A stretch of 64,000 nt of DNA from an uncultured Oscillospiraceae bacterium (GCA_900764755.1 CAAFPE010000067.1:13001-77000), one strand, 5' to 3'; shown: positions 17,878-25,394, counted from the stretch's first letter. Numbers and translations are program-made. Notes: a model not told the origin generated them from the sequence alone.

Positions 17878-18066
17878 ATGATGAATGGTCTATATGTTGT
17901 CCAGCAGGGGCAACAATATGGAATTTACACACCACAGGGCATACAGGTGGGCTATCTGTTCTTGGGGCAGGATGGTCAGTATGCCAAGGATGTGGTGGCA
18001 CTTAACACCGTTACAAAGGCATTGAGTAAGCGATGGGGAATTCCAACTGGGTCAGCAAATGGATAG
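17878..18066 (+). CDS. Small hypothetical protein
   Basis: A 62-residue soluble ORF, preceded by AAAGGGGGGC and starting with two consecutive ATG codons. The sequence has a WG-repeat-like flavour: LYVVQQGQQYGIYTPQG, then VGYLFLGQDGQYA, two beta-hairpin-like units around Gln-Gly and Tyr-Gly. It is followed after 12 nt by a strong terminator, so it probably ends a transcription unit that starts at the lipoprotein or earlier. The function is unknown. Confidence 0.55.
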   Translation: MMNGLYVVQQGQQYGIYTPQGIQVGYLFLGQDGQYAKDVVALNTVTKALSKRWGIPTGSANG

Positions 18067-18078
18067 CAATGAACAGTC

Positions 18079-18109
18079 AGACCGGGTAAACAGCCCGGTC
18101 TATTTTTTG
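18079..18109 (+). terminator. Terminator of the small-peptide unit
   Basis: AGACCGGG-taaacag-CCCGGTCT followed by ATTTTTT. Confidence 0.88.
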
Positions 18110-18600
18110 CTCATTTTCAAAAATACAGCAGACAGTCCTTTTGATACTCTTTTTAGGCTAGTTGAAATTTTTGCCTTTTGAAATTTTGGGTTTATTTTGA
18201 CAACGGTAATAGGCCAAATGGGAAATTTATCAAATACAAAAACAGTGGATTTGATGTGAGTGTTTTTCAAGTGAAATTGGGGTTGGTGGGGGTGATTTTG
18301 GGGGTGTCCAAAAAAGAAATGGGGGTTGGGGAAAAATTGAGGGTTCGACAGCAAACAGGCTGGTTGAAAAAATTGTGTGACCCCTGCTGCCCTTTGGACG
18401 GTTTACAGGGTTCAGATCCTGCCTTGACACAGTTGGAAGCAGGGATGGGATAGGCGTTTGTCATTGGAGCTGGCGGTGCTGTTTATTCGTATTTGTTTAC
18501 TCTGGTTACCATGTTACCAGAGTTGATACAGTTAGCATAGTTGCCAGGTTACCAAAAATCGTCTATACTCATTTACAATACAAGAGATAGAGGGGATTTG
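18110..18600 (+). promoter_or_regulatory. Intergenic region with GTTACCA repeats before a putative regulator gene
   Basis: About 490 nt without a supported gene; the in-frame ORF at 18178-18453 has no ribosome site. At 18499-18523, ACTCTGGTTA...TTACCAGAGT forms a near-perfect inverted repeat containing two GTTACCA copies, and a third copy is at 18548. These lie 50-100 nt before the 18601 start and look like an operator. Confidence 0.5.
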
Positions 18601-19260
18601 ATGGGAAAGGAATTGCAGCAAGGGCCGAAAAGCAGAGAACAGATTCAAAAAGAAGCTGTGCGATTGAATCAGCAAATCAATTTTCTTGTCATGCGTTATA
18701 TGTGGCAAAGATATAAAGGTCGGGCGAAAAAGAATACAAAATACAACCGAACCATATATGATGTACTGGGAATCAGCCGGGAACGCTATACTCGTGTGCT
18801 GGATGGTCAGGTGGCTAGCTTTGGTGTAAATAAGCTGACGCGCATAAATCAAATAACAAATGTTTCCATGGAGATTTTCAACGGTAGCAAAGCGTTTCAG
18901 TTTAAGAAAATCGGGTTACATCAATGGAAAGATTTATTTGATTGTAGAGTAGATAACATAGCAGAGTTTAGAGAAAAAGCAAAAGAACTGTTTAATCTGA
19001 TCGAGGAAGGTGACTTTACCAAGAAATCAGACCTCTATAAGTTTAGGCTGTTTTGTGAAAAGCTGGCAAAGTATGATGGAGTCTCACATGAGGTAGCAGT
19101 GCGGGAAACAACTAGAGTTTTAGAAGCACGGCTTTTCAGTGATTTGGAAGAATGCTCGCTAGAAACATTAGAAAGCTATCAGAAGGTACTAGCGGAGCAA
19201 TCTGCAATGGTCAACACTTTGCTGAGCTATCGAAAATATAAAAATAAGACTGCGACCTAA
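18601..19260 (+). CDS. Putative DNA-binding regulator of the element
   Basis: A 219-residue protein; no confident family. Near residues 50-90 a segment (YDVLGISRERYTRVLDG...NKLTRINQITNVS) resembles an XRE-type helix-turn-helix. The C-terminal half is helical and charged. The ATG at 18601 follows GAGGGGA; in-frame upstream codons belong to the operator-like region. A terminator overlaps its last codons. Its position just downstream of clustered GTTACCA motifs suggests an autoregulator or replication/maintenance protein. This is inference. Confidence 0.6.
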   Translation: MGKELQQGPKSREQIQKEAVRLNQQINFLVMRYMWQRYKGRAKKNTKYNRTIYDVLGISRERYTRVLDGQVASFGVNKLTRINQITNVSMEIFNGSKAFQFKKIGLHQWKDLFDCRVDNIAEFREKAKELFNLIEEGDFTKKSDLYKFRLFCEKLAKYDGVSHEVAVRETTRVLEARLFSDLEECSLETLESYQKVLAEQSAMVNTLLSYRKYKNKTAT

Positions 19261-19282
19261 AGTAGGCCGCAGTTTTATTTTT
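19247..19282 (+). terminator. Terminator overlapping the stop of the putative regulator
   Basis: ACTGCG-a-CCTA-aag-TAGG-c-CGCAGT followed by TTTATTTTT; the left arm contains the stop codon. Confidence 0.85.
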
Positions 19283-19629
19283 GTGTTTGCAAGAAAAGAA
19301 AGATGTACACAATTTTGTGTTTATATGGTTACTTAATTTAACTATAAACTGTGTCTATATAAAAATATAAATGTGCTTTCGTACATATAAAGTGGGTGGT
19401 AAAATGCAAATTGTAAAGAGGACATGGAGAAAGCCCAGAAGGAAAGGCATGAACCTTGATAATTGCATAGGTGACCGAAACAGAGATTTTAATGGAGCAG
19501 TATGCCTCTTCACAAAGTTCTTTCCTCATACTGCTGCACATTTAGGGTGGTGACATACACAAATTAAAAAATATAGGCAAGTTGCTAGACGACAAGCAGG
19601 GAGATGTTCCCTTTGACATAGGAGGACTT
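19283..19629 (+). other. AT-rich intergenic region before excisionase-like gene
   Basis: About 350 nt. A 49- to 60-residue basic ORF (ending 19553) lacks a ribosome site and is not called. No structured element stands out. Confidence 0.4.
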
Positions 19630-19833
19630 ATGAGTAGGTTAAAGTTTATGCAGGTGGAGAATTTACCGCTGGTGCTGACACCGATGGACATAGCGGCGGT
19701 GCTGGGTATTTCCAGAAATACGGCGTATGAAGTGATACATAGTCAAGGCTTTCCGATGTTCCGAGTTGGGAAGCAATACAGAATCAGCCGGGAGCGTTTT
19801 CTAAAATGGCTGGACGGCCAGGCGGCGGCATAA
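19630..19833 (+). CDS. xis: Excisionase-like helix-turn-helix protein
   Basis: A 67-residue MerR-like single-domain DNA-binding protein: LTPMDIAAVLGISRNTAYEVIHSQGFPMFRVGKQYRISRERF is the HTH_17/excisionase pattern, with winged-helix residues after the turn. ATG 19630 follows ATAGGAGG; a TTG 16 codons upstream is rejected. Together with the tyrosine integrase 1.7 kb downstream it probably controls the direction of recombination at the ntpD site. It begins a tight run of four genes leading to int. Confidence 0.88.
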   Translation: MSRLKFMQVENLPLVLTPMDIAAVLGISRNTAYEVIHSQGFPMFRVGKQYRISRERFLKWLDGQAAA

Positions 19834-19856
19834 AAGAGAATGGAGGATCACATAAG

Positions 19857-20477
19857 ATGAAAAATATGTTGGATGTAATTAACAAAGATGGTGAGATGAA
19901 GGAGCTTTATCAGGTGTCAAATGGGCCTACAGTAGTAGGTGCCTGGGGCCTGGATGTGGGGACAAAGGAAATGAAATTAAAGCTAGCCTTGGTGTACCCG
20001 GATGGAGAAGTCAGTCCTGTGCGGGAGTACAGCAAACAGAAGCTGTACAGTGGGGCTAAGGTGTTAAAAGATTTGACCGACTTCTATGGGATCACTGCGA
20101 AAGCAGTAGAGGATATTTTCAAGGCGGTAATCCAAAATCAGAATGGATTGTCTTTACAGACAGATGGGAGTGGAAAGTGTTCGCTTTCACAGGCATATCA
20201 GGCGCTATGTGAGTATGTAGCAGAGTATGAAGAACCGGGTAAGGTGTTTATCCGGGAGGGCTATGGCTGTATTCTTGCCACCTATTTGGATGATGTAATC
20301 AAGCGGTTGGGCCTTGGATATAGTCGGTTGGAATTGCAGAAAAACTTTAAGGCATGGGGGCTGCTTCGGACAAGCGACAAAACGGGCCATGTATATTCCG
20401 TGGCGCTCAAGATGTTCGGTGTAAACAACTGGTATTTCTCTTTCAGACTTCCGGAAGATGACGAGGTGGCAGCATGA
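19857..20477 (+). CDS. Hypothetical protein of the integration module
   Basis: A 206-residue soluble protein with no family I can name. ATG 19857 follows GGAGGATCAC. The C-terminal half contains a segment (YGCILATYLDDVIKRLGLGYSRLELQKNFKAWGLLRT) that resembles helical winged DNA-binding or primase-C-terminal modules, and ends in an aromatic GVNNWYFSFRL strand. Its stop overlaps the methylase start by 4 nt (ATGA), so the two are coupled. A role with the methylase or in DNA handling is a guess from context only. Confidence 0.65.
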   Translation: MKNMLDVINKDGEMKELYQVSNGPTVVGAWGLDVGTKEMKLKLALVYPDGEVSPVREYSKQKLYSGAKVLKDLTDFYGITAKAVEDIFKAVIQNQNGLSLQTDGSGKCSLSQAYQALCEYVAEYEEPGKVFIREGYGCILATYLDDVIKRLGLGYSRLELQKNFKAWGLLRTSDKTGHVYSVALKMFGVNNWYFSFRLPEDDEVAA

Positions 20478-21439
20478 AAAAAGAAGATACATTGCAGATC
20501 TTTCGGTATATCGGAAGTAAGGCTAGAATGGTGGGGGTTCTCTCTCACCTCATCCCTGGTCACTGCACAACCTATGCTGAGTTGTATTGCGGCAGCGGGG
20601 CTTTGGCATTAAACAGCCGAAAATTTGATGTGAAAATTCTCAATGACCTTAATCCTCACATGGCGAACTTCTGGCGGGTAGCCACTGACCCAAATACCAG
20701 AGAGAAACTGCTCAACAAGCTGCAAGCGACGCAATATAGTTGGAGCGAGTTTCAAGCGGCAAAACAGCGGCAATGGAAACATGGTTCAAAGCAAGCGGAC
20801 AAGCTCCAGTGGGCGGTGGACACCTTTGTACTCAACCGGCAATCCTTTAACGGAGCTGGGAGCAACTGGGTTTATAAGGACAGGGAGCAATACAGCAATC
20901 TACTTACAAACCCGTTGAGATTGCCGTTGGCGGTCAAGATGTTAAAGGGTCAAACATTTAGGGTTCATAATGACAATGCCCTTGCGGTAATGGATAAGGA
21001 GAAGTTGCTTGATAACCCTCATGCGTTCCTCTTTCTTGACCCGCCCTACCTGGAGGGGTTGCGGAGCGATGGGAAATTGTATCAGTTCGATTTGCCAAGC
21101 GTGCGTGACCACATCGACCTGCTGGCCAAAATACGGAACGCCCGAGCTAAAATCGTCTTATCTGGTTACTGGTCAGGCCATGACGATGGGACGGACTTGT
21201 ATGATTACTACCTCTTGCCCCATGGCTGGCATAGGCACCTGTTGGGCGAATACGCCAAGGGATGTGAGGTAGCAGAGGAGAAATCAGCTGGGGCAGAGTG
21301 GATCTGGTGCAACTACGATTTGAAGAAGGAGGCACCGGGGGGGATTGCACATTTAAAATCCTACTGTGACGAAGAAAAAAGTCCTTGCCTTATGGAGTGG
21401 CTGGCGTTACAATCCAGCAACCAAACAGGGAAAGTTTAA
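20474..21439 (+). CDS. dam: DNA adenine methylase (Dam/D12 family)
   Basis: A 321-residue class alpha N6-adenine methyltransferase. Visible motifs: FRYIGSKARM with the N-terminal lysine region, the SAM-binding YAELYCGSGALALN (motif I), and the catalytic DPPYLEG (motif IV) near residue 190. A target-recognition segment lies between. No restriction endonuclease is nearby, so it is an orphan methylase, useful for protection against host restriction or for timing of gene expression or excision. The start codon overlaps the preceding gene by 4 nt; int follows after 70 nt. Confidence 0.92.
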   Translation: MKKEDTLQIFRYIGSKARMVGVLSHLIPGHCTTYAELYCGSGALALNSRKFDVKILNDLNPHMANFWRVATDPNTREKLLNKLQATQYSWSEFQAAKQRQWKHGSKQADKLQWAVDTFVLNRQSFNGAGSNWVYKDREQYSNLLTNPLRLPLAVKMLKGQTFRVHNDNALAVMDKEKLLDNPHAFLFLDPPYLEGLRSDGKLYQFDLPSVRDHIDLLAKIRNARAKIVLSGYWSGHDDGTDLYDYYLLPHGWHRHLLGEYAKGCEVAEEKSAGAEWIWCNYDLKKEAPGGIAHLKSYCDEEKSPCLMEWLALQSSNQTGKV

Positions 21440-21509
21440 GTGAAGTATATACAGACAAGGCGGGGTGCTGGTATTCAGTACCCCGCCAAACTTAAAGGAG
21501 GAGCTATAC

Positions 21510-22724
21510 ATGAGTAAGCGAGCCAACGGCGAAGGAAGTATCAGAAAACGACAGGACGGCAAATTTTTGGTGACATTTCCGACTGGGCGGTATTTGGCAA
21601 GTGGCAAGAAGGAGTATGTATATAAGTACTGTGCCGACCAGGCTACCGCAGTTCGCGAGCTGCAACGGTTACAAAGTGAGAAAGCAATGGGCGTCTGCCA
21701 TTCCAAGTCGGCGGTTAAGACAGGGGATTGGATAGAGACTTGGATTGAGAAGCACAAGGCCCCGAAGCTGGCACCGTCTACGCTGACCAGCTACCGCAAT
21801 AACTTTCGTGTTCATATCAGGCCGTATGTGGGAGAAATTGCGTTAAAGGATTTAACAACCTACCATATTCAAAAAACCTTGGATAGCATGGGTGGCAGTT
21901 TTTCGCTCTTTGTGAAGGTGTACAATGTTATTCACGGAGCGTTAGATGAGGCGGTGGAGCTGGGGATGATACCCAAGAACCCCTGTAAGGGCGTGGCGTT
22001 TCCGAAGGATGATAGAAAAGATGTGTGGGCACTAACCAAGGAGGAGCAGCAGAGGTTTATAGCGGCGCTGGATGGGGAGTATTACCGGACAATGCTGCTG
22101 ACCTATCTATATACGGGGATGCGTGCTGGGGAGTGTATTCCGCTTCAATGGAAAGATATTGACCTAAGCAAACGTGCCATCAGGATCAATAAGAAAGCCA
22201 TTCTGAACCACGACTTTACAAAGCACAGTGCCAAACAGGAGGTGCAGGACTTCTGCAAAACAAAGTCCAGCAAGAGGTCAGTGGCAATTACGGCGGGGTT
22301 GACTGCCATCTTAGCGGAGCATAAGGAAGAAATGAAAAAGCGTGCGGCGGCGCTGGGGCTGGAATGGTCGGAGGATAGTCTTGTATTTTGGAATACCCGA
22401 AACAAAATTGTGCAGTATGGCAATCTGAAGGAGAGCCTGAACAAGATTTACCGAAAGGCAGGCATCGAGGGTGCGACCATGCACACACTTCGGCATACTT
22501 ACGCTACCCGGTGCTTTGAGGCTGGTGTCAACATTAAAGCAATCTCGGGACAGTTAGGTCATGCTAACGTAAAAACGACATATAATATATACGTCCACCT
22601 CTTTGAGGATACCAAGATAAAGGAAATTGATAAGTTGGCGGAGATTGATAAGTTTATTGCGTCAGAACCGACAGCAGGGAGTGCCGTTATCATTCCATTC
22701 CCGGAGAAGGGAGAGGCGGTCTAA
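21510..22724 (+). CDS. int: Tyrosine recombinase / integrase of the element
   Basis: A 404-residue integrase. The N-terminal arm-binding domain begins NGEGSIRKRQDGKF, as in Tn916-type and phage integrases. A SAM-like core-binding domain spans about residues 65-165. The catalytic domain shows the Arg of TGMRAGE near residue 205, HTLRHTYATR near residue 326, GHANVKTTYNIYVH, and the nucleophilic Tyr near residue 360. ATG 21510 follows AAAGGAGGAG. It lies 180 nt from the right att core, the usual place for an integrase, and is the likely enzyme that targets ntpD. Confidence 0.95.
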   Translation: MSKRANGEGSIRKRQDGKFLVTFPTGRYLASGKKEYVYKYCADQATAVRELQRLQSEKAMGVCHSKSAVKTGDWIETWIEKHKAPKLAPSTLTSYRNNFRVHIRPYVGEIALKDLTTYHIQKTLDSMGGSFSLFVKVYNVIHGALDEAVELGMIPKNPCKGVAFPKDDRKDVWALTKEEQQRFIAALDGEYYRTMLLTYLYTGMRAGECIPLQWKDIDLSKRAIRINKKAILNHDFTKHSAKQEVQDFCKTKSSKRSVAITAGLTAILAEHKEEMKKRAAALGLEWSEDSLVFWNTRNKIVQYGNLKESLNKIYRKAGIEGATMHTLRHTYATRCFEAGVNIKAISGQLGHANVKTTYNIYVHLFEDTKIKEIDKLAEIDKFIASEPTAGSAVIIPFPEKGEAV

Positions 22725-22764
22725 TGGAGGGATGCTCGGTAGCTGTGGGGAGCGGCTACCGGGC

Positions 22765-22789
22765 TTTTACCGTATTTTTACCGCTTCTA
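22765..22789 (+). repeat. Right integrase arm-type repeat (candidate)
   Basis: Matches 13120-13144 at 22 of 25 positions in the same orientation (TTTTAC-GTA-TTTTACCGCTT), about 115 nt inside the right att core. Confidence 0.6.
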
Positions 22790-22903
22790 GGTTGGGAGTA
22801 GGTGGTGGGCCTTGGGATTGGATGGGAGGCCGGGGAAGAGAAAAACTTGATAAATGGGGCTGTTTGGGATGGATTAGCACTAGCTAAACCGCTAGCTCCA
22901 TAT

Positions 22904-22919
22904 AAGTCAAGGATATGCT
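22904..22919 (+). other. Right attachment core (att)
   Basis: Second copy of AAGTCAAGGATATGCT; the chromosome resumes here with the displaced ntpD 3' end. Confidence 0.88.
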
Positions 22920-22986
22920 GCTGAAGGAGAGCATTCAGGAGCGGCGTGAGAAGAACGCCCAGGAGATTCAGGCGTTCAGAGGCTGA
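22904..22986 (+). pseudogene. ntpD: Displaced native 3' end of ntpD
   Basis: Read in the ntpD frame, this stretch encodes VKDMLLKES, then IQERREKNAQEIQAFRG and a TGA stop. The MLLKE-I-ERRE pattern matches the element-encoded tail at 13017-13050 and the family. An in-frame TAA sits just upstream, so the fragment has no promoter-linked start of its own. Rejoining at the 16-bp core would restore a subunit D of about 229 residues. Confidence 0.88.
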
Positions 22987-22999
22987 CAAATGTTTTTTT

Positions 23000-23035
23000 A
23001 CACGGCCCCCTGGAGAGATCCGGGGGCCGTGTTTT
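23000..23035 (+). terminator. Stranded native V-ATPase operon terminator
   Basis: ACACGGCCCCC-tggagagatc-CGGGGGCCGTGT then TTT, 14 nt after the displaced ntpD stop. It presumably ended the operon before the element inserted. Confidence 0.85.
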
Positions 23036-23067
23036 GCTTGTTTTTGGAGAAGCAGGGGCAAGATGTC

Positions 23068-23127
23068 TTGACTTTTTCAAGGTATCATGGTAGTATAGAG
23101 ATCTAATGAGAATAATTCTTATTAGAT
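23068..23127 (+). promoter_or_regulatory. Rubrerythrin promoter with Fur/PerR-type operator
   Basis: TTGACT (23068-23073), a 17-nt spacer and TAGTAT (23091-23096) form the promoter. A 27-nt inverted repeat at 23101-23127 has outer arms ATCTAAT/ATTAGAT and core TGAGAATAATTCTTA. This is a 7-1-7 arrangement close to the Fur-family consensus TGATAATNATTATCA. It covers the expected transcription start, as a repressor site would. Confidence 0.7.
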
Positions 23128-23210
23128 TCGAAAAAGACTCAAAATGGTCTGAACAGGGCTGATGACCTAAGCGGAAATACAAGAATGATTCAGAAAGGAT
23201 GAACCAGACA

Positions 23211-23747
23211 ATGGCAGAATTGAAGGGGAGCAAGACCGAGCAAAACCTATGGACCGCGTTTGCCGGGGAATCTCAGGCCCGGAACAAGTATACCTATTTT
23301 GCCTCGAAGGCCAAGAAGGACGGCTATGTCCAGATCTCCAAGATCTTTGAGGAGACCGCCGCCAATGAGAAGGAGCACGCCGAGATCTGGTTCAAGCTGC
23401 TGAACGGCATCGGGACCACGGCGGAGAATCTGGAGGCCGCCGCCCAGGGCGAGAACTATGAGTGGACGGATATGTATGCCACCATGGCCAAGGAGGCCAG
23501 GGAGGAGGGCTTCGACCACATTGCCTTCCTGTTTGAGGAGGTCGCCAAGATCGAGAAGGAGCACGAGGAACGCTACCGCAGGCTGCTGGCCAATGTGGAG
23601 GGCGGGCTGGTGTTCTCCCGGGATGGAGAGATGATCTGGCAGTGCAGCAACTGCGGCCACATCCATGTGGGCAGGCAGGCCCCGGAGATGTGCCCCGTCT
23701 GTGCCCATCCCAAGGCGTATTTCCAGCTGAAAGCGGAGAATTATTGA
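23211..23747 (+). CDS. rbr: Rubrerythrin
   Basis: A 178-residue non-haem iron protein. The ferritin-like diiron domain shows E20 in AGESQAR, E53 and H56 in NEKEH, and a second glutamate-histidine cluster in [15 protein letters not shown] near residue 115. The C-terminal rubredoxin-like domain has CSNCG and CPVC iron ligands. It reduces hydrogen peroxide to water in anaerobes, using electrons from rubredoxin-type partners. ATG 23211 gives the usual [10 protein letters not shown] start; an ATG four codons earlier overlaps the ribosome site. A PerR/Fur-like operator precedes it. Confidence 0.95.
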   Translation: MAELKGSKTEQNLWTAFAGESQARNKYTYFASKAKKDGYVQISKIFEETAANEKEHAEIWFKLLNGIGTTAENLEAAAQGENYEWTDMYATMAKEAREEGFDHIAFLFEEVAKIEKEHEERYRRLLANVEGGLVFSRDGEMIWQCSNCGHIHVGRQAPEMCPVCAHPKAYFQLKAENY

Positions 23748-23757
23748 TTGAAACAGG

Positions 23758-23785
23758 ACCGGGAGCCTTACGGCTCCCGGTTTTT
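23758..23785 (+). terminator. Terminator after rubrerythrin
   Basis: ACCGGGAGCC-ttac-GGCTCCCGGT followed by TTTT. Confidence 0.9.
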
Positions 23786-23831
23786 CATCTATCTTCACGA
23801 AATCTTTATATATTAAGGCGGTGGAGCGTAC

Positions 23832-23860
23832 TTGCCAAAGGTGCGCGGGTTGTATATAAT
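23832..23860 (+). promoter_or_regulatory. Promoter of YitT-family gene
   Basis: TTGCCA (23832-23837), a 17-nt spacer and perfect TATAAT (23855-23860). Confidence 0.7.
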
Positions 23861-23893
23861 AGTCATGCGTGGAAAATTAAAGGAGTTGTTATT

Positions 23894-24526
23894 TTGTTTT
23901 CCCTATTAAAGCCAAAGAAGTGTGCGCTGGCCCTGCTGGGCAGCGCGATCCTTGCTTTTGGCCTGTACAACGTCCATGCGCTGTCCGGTGTGACGGAGGG
24001 CGGCGTGCTGGGCATGACCTTATTCCTGCACCACTGGGTGGGGCTGTCGCCGGCCATATCGGGGCTGGTCCTGAACGCGCTCTGCTACTGGATGGGCTGG
24101 AAGCTGCTGGGGCGTGAATTTATCGCCTATTCTATCGTAGCCGGGGGAGGCTTCTCCCTGTTCTACGGTGTGTGTGAGCAATTCGATCCCCTTTGGCCCA
24201 AACTGGCAGAGCATCCTCTGCTGGCTGCGGTGCTGGGCGCCCTGTTTGTGGGCGTGGGCGTGGGTATCAGCGTCCGCGCGGGAGGGGCCCCAGGGGGCGA
24301 CGACGCTCTGGCCATGAGTATCTCCGCTGTGAGCCACTGGGACATTCAGTGGGCCTATCTCATCAGCGACCTTGTGGTGCTGGCCCTGTCGGCGACATAC
24401 ATCGACTGGAAACGCCTTGCCTGCTCACTGCTGACGGTGATCCTGTCTGGACAGATCATCGGTCTGGTCCAGAAGATCGGAAAAGAGGCGGAGGCGGAGC
24501 GGACACCCGTTACAGAGGACAGCTGA
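23894..24526 (+). CDS. YitT family membrane protein
   Basis: A 210-residue integral membrane protein with five or six hydrophobic segments and the family features GLYNVHALSGVTEGGVLGMTL near the N-terminus and GGAPGGDDALAMSIS near residue 135. It uses a TTG start 8 nt after AAAGGAG; no better start exists downstream. The family (YitT/DUF161) is widespread in Firmicutes, and its transport substrate is not established. It has its own promoter and terminator, so it is monocistronic. Unlike longer YitT proteins it lacks the C-terminal DUF2179 domain. Confidence 0.82.
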   Translation: MFSLLKPKKCALALLGSAILAFGLYNVHALSGVTEGGVLGMTLFLHHWVGLSPAISGLVLNALCYWMGWKLLGREFIAYSIVAGGGFSLFYGVCEQFDPLWPKLAEHPLLAAVLGALFVGVGVGISVRAGGAPGGDDALAMSISAVSHWDIQWAYLISDLVVLALSATYIDWKRLACSLLTVILSGQIIGLVQKIGKEAEAERTPVTEDS

Positions 24527-24571
24527 TCCGACGCGGCTGTTTTGTCATCAATTCCACGCATAAGAGAGACG

Positions 24572-24622
24572 AAACCCCTGTATCCACCTGGAATGCTCCG
24601 GGGCGGATACAGGGGAATTTTG
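24572..24622. terminator. Terminator between YitT gene and convergent ABC operon
   Basis: CCCCTGTATCC and GGATACAGGGG are separated by a 19-nt loop and followed by AATTTTG; AAA on the opposite side allows weak bidirectional use. Confidence 0.75.
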
Positions 24623-24647
24623 TGCCTTCTGTTCAGAAATAAGGGCT

Positions 24648-25394
24648 TTACAACACCTTGCTGAGGAACAGCTGGGTGCGGGGGTTCTGGGGGCTGTCAA
24701 AGAGGGCGTGGGGGGTGTTTTCCTCCAAAATAGCGCCGCTGTCCATGAAGATGACCCGGCTGGCCACCTCCCGGGCGAAGCCCATCTCGTGGGTGACCAC
24801 CGCCATGGTCATGCCCTCCTGGGCCAGGTCCCGCATCAAATCCAGCACCTCGCCCACCATCTCGGGGTCCAGGGCGGAGGTGGGCTCGTCAAAGAGCATG
24901 ACCTCCGGCTCCATAGCCAGAGCGCGGACGATGGCGATGCGCTGCTTCTGGCCGCCGGAGAGCATATTGGGGTACTCGTTGGCCTTGTCGGCCAGGCCGA
25001 TGCGCTCCAGCAGCTCCATGGCCTGCTTGTCCGCTTCCTCCTGGGTCTTGAGCTTCAGCTGGACAGGGGCCAGGGTGATATTCTTCTGGACCGTCATGTG
25101 GGGGAAGAGGTTGAAGTGCTGGAACACCATGCCCATCTTCCGGCGATGGAGGTCGATGTCCACCTTTTTATCTGTGATGTCCACGCCGTTGAAGTAGATG
25201 TGGCCGGAGGAGGGGACCTCCAGCAGGTTCAGACACCGCAGCAGGGTGGACTTGCCGGAACCGGAGGGGCCGATGATGGCCACCACCTCACCCTTCTGAA
25301 TGGTCAGGGAGCAGTCATTGAGGGCCTTGACTGCCCCGTGGTTGTATTCCTTGATCACGTGCTCCACACGGATCAGATCACCGCTTGTCGCCAC
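24648..25394 (-). CDS. Amino-acid ABC transporter ATP-binding protein
   Basis: A 248-residue ATPase of the GlnQ/HisP type: Walker [10 protein letters not shown] near residue 40, signature [11 protein letters not shown], Walker [15 protein letters not shown], and the H-loop VVTHEMGFA. It energises uptake of polar amino acids. A GTG start at 25394 is chosen because AAAGGAGGA lies directly upstream; the longer ATG start would include that site in the coding region. It overlaps the permease gene by 17 nt and is the last gene of the three-gene operon. Confidence 0.95.
   Translation of the reverse strand: MATSGDLIRVEHVIKEYNHGAVKALNDCSLTIQKGEVVAIIGPSGSGKSTLLRCLNLLEVPSSGHIYFNGVDITDKKVDIDLHRRKMGMVFQHFNLFPHMTVQKNITLAPVQLKLKTQEEADKQAMELLERIGLADKANEYPNMLSGGQKQRIAIVRALAMEPEVMLFDEPTSALDPEMVGEVLDLMRDLAQEGMTMAVVTHEMGFAREVASRVIFMDSGAILEENTPHALFDSPQNPRTQLFLSKVL

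Larger units (their letters stand above)
13006..22919 (+). mobile_element. Integrative element of about 9.9 kb inserted in ntpD
   Basis: The element is bounded by 16-bp direct repeats at 13006 and 22904. It is clearly AT-richer than the flanking genome and ends with a tyrosine integrase gene next to the right boundary. It also carries an excisionase-like gene, a serine recombinase, a Dam-type methylase, a NYN nuclease, an EF-hand lipoprotein, small peptides and about 1 kb of structured non-coding DNA. No relaxase, coupling protein, type IV secretion gene, phage structural gene or clear replication initiator is visible. It is therefore best described as a small integrative (possibly trans-mobilisable) island rather than a prophage or a self-transmissible ICE. 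Confidence 0.85.

Noticed and set aside
18399..18440. tRNA-like T-arm (CAGGGTTCAGATCCTG)
   Set aside because: The loop is 6 nt instead of 7 and no acceptor, D or anticodon stems can be drawn around it.
18178..18453. Plus-strand ORF of 91 codons before the putative regulator
   Set aside because: No ribosome site and atypical composition; more likely non-coding.
19371..19553. Basic ORF of 60 codons
   Set aside because: No Shine-Dalgarno sequence before either possible start.
13006..22919. Prophage or self-transmissible ICE
   Set aside because: No capsid, portal, terminase, relaxase, coupling ATPase or type IV secretion genes are visible.
22915..22986. Mini-ORF in the displaced ntpD end
   Set aside because: It is a remnant with an internal Met codon and no ribosome site; treated as a pseudogene fragment.
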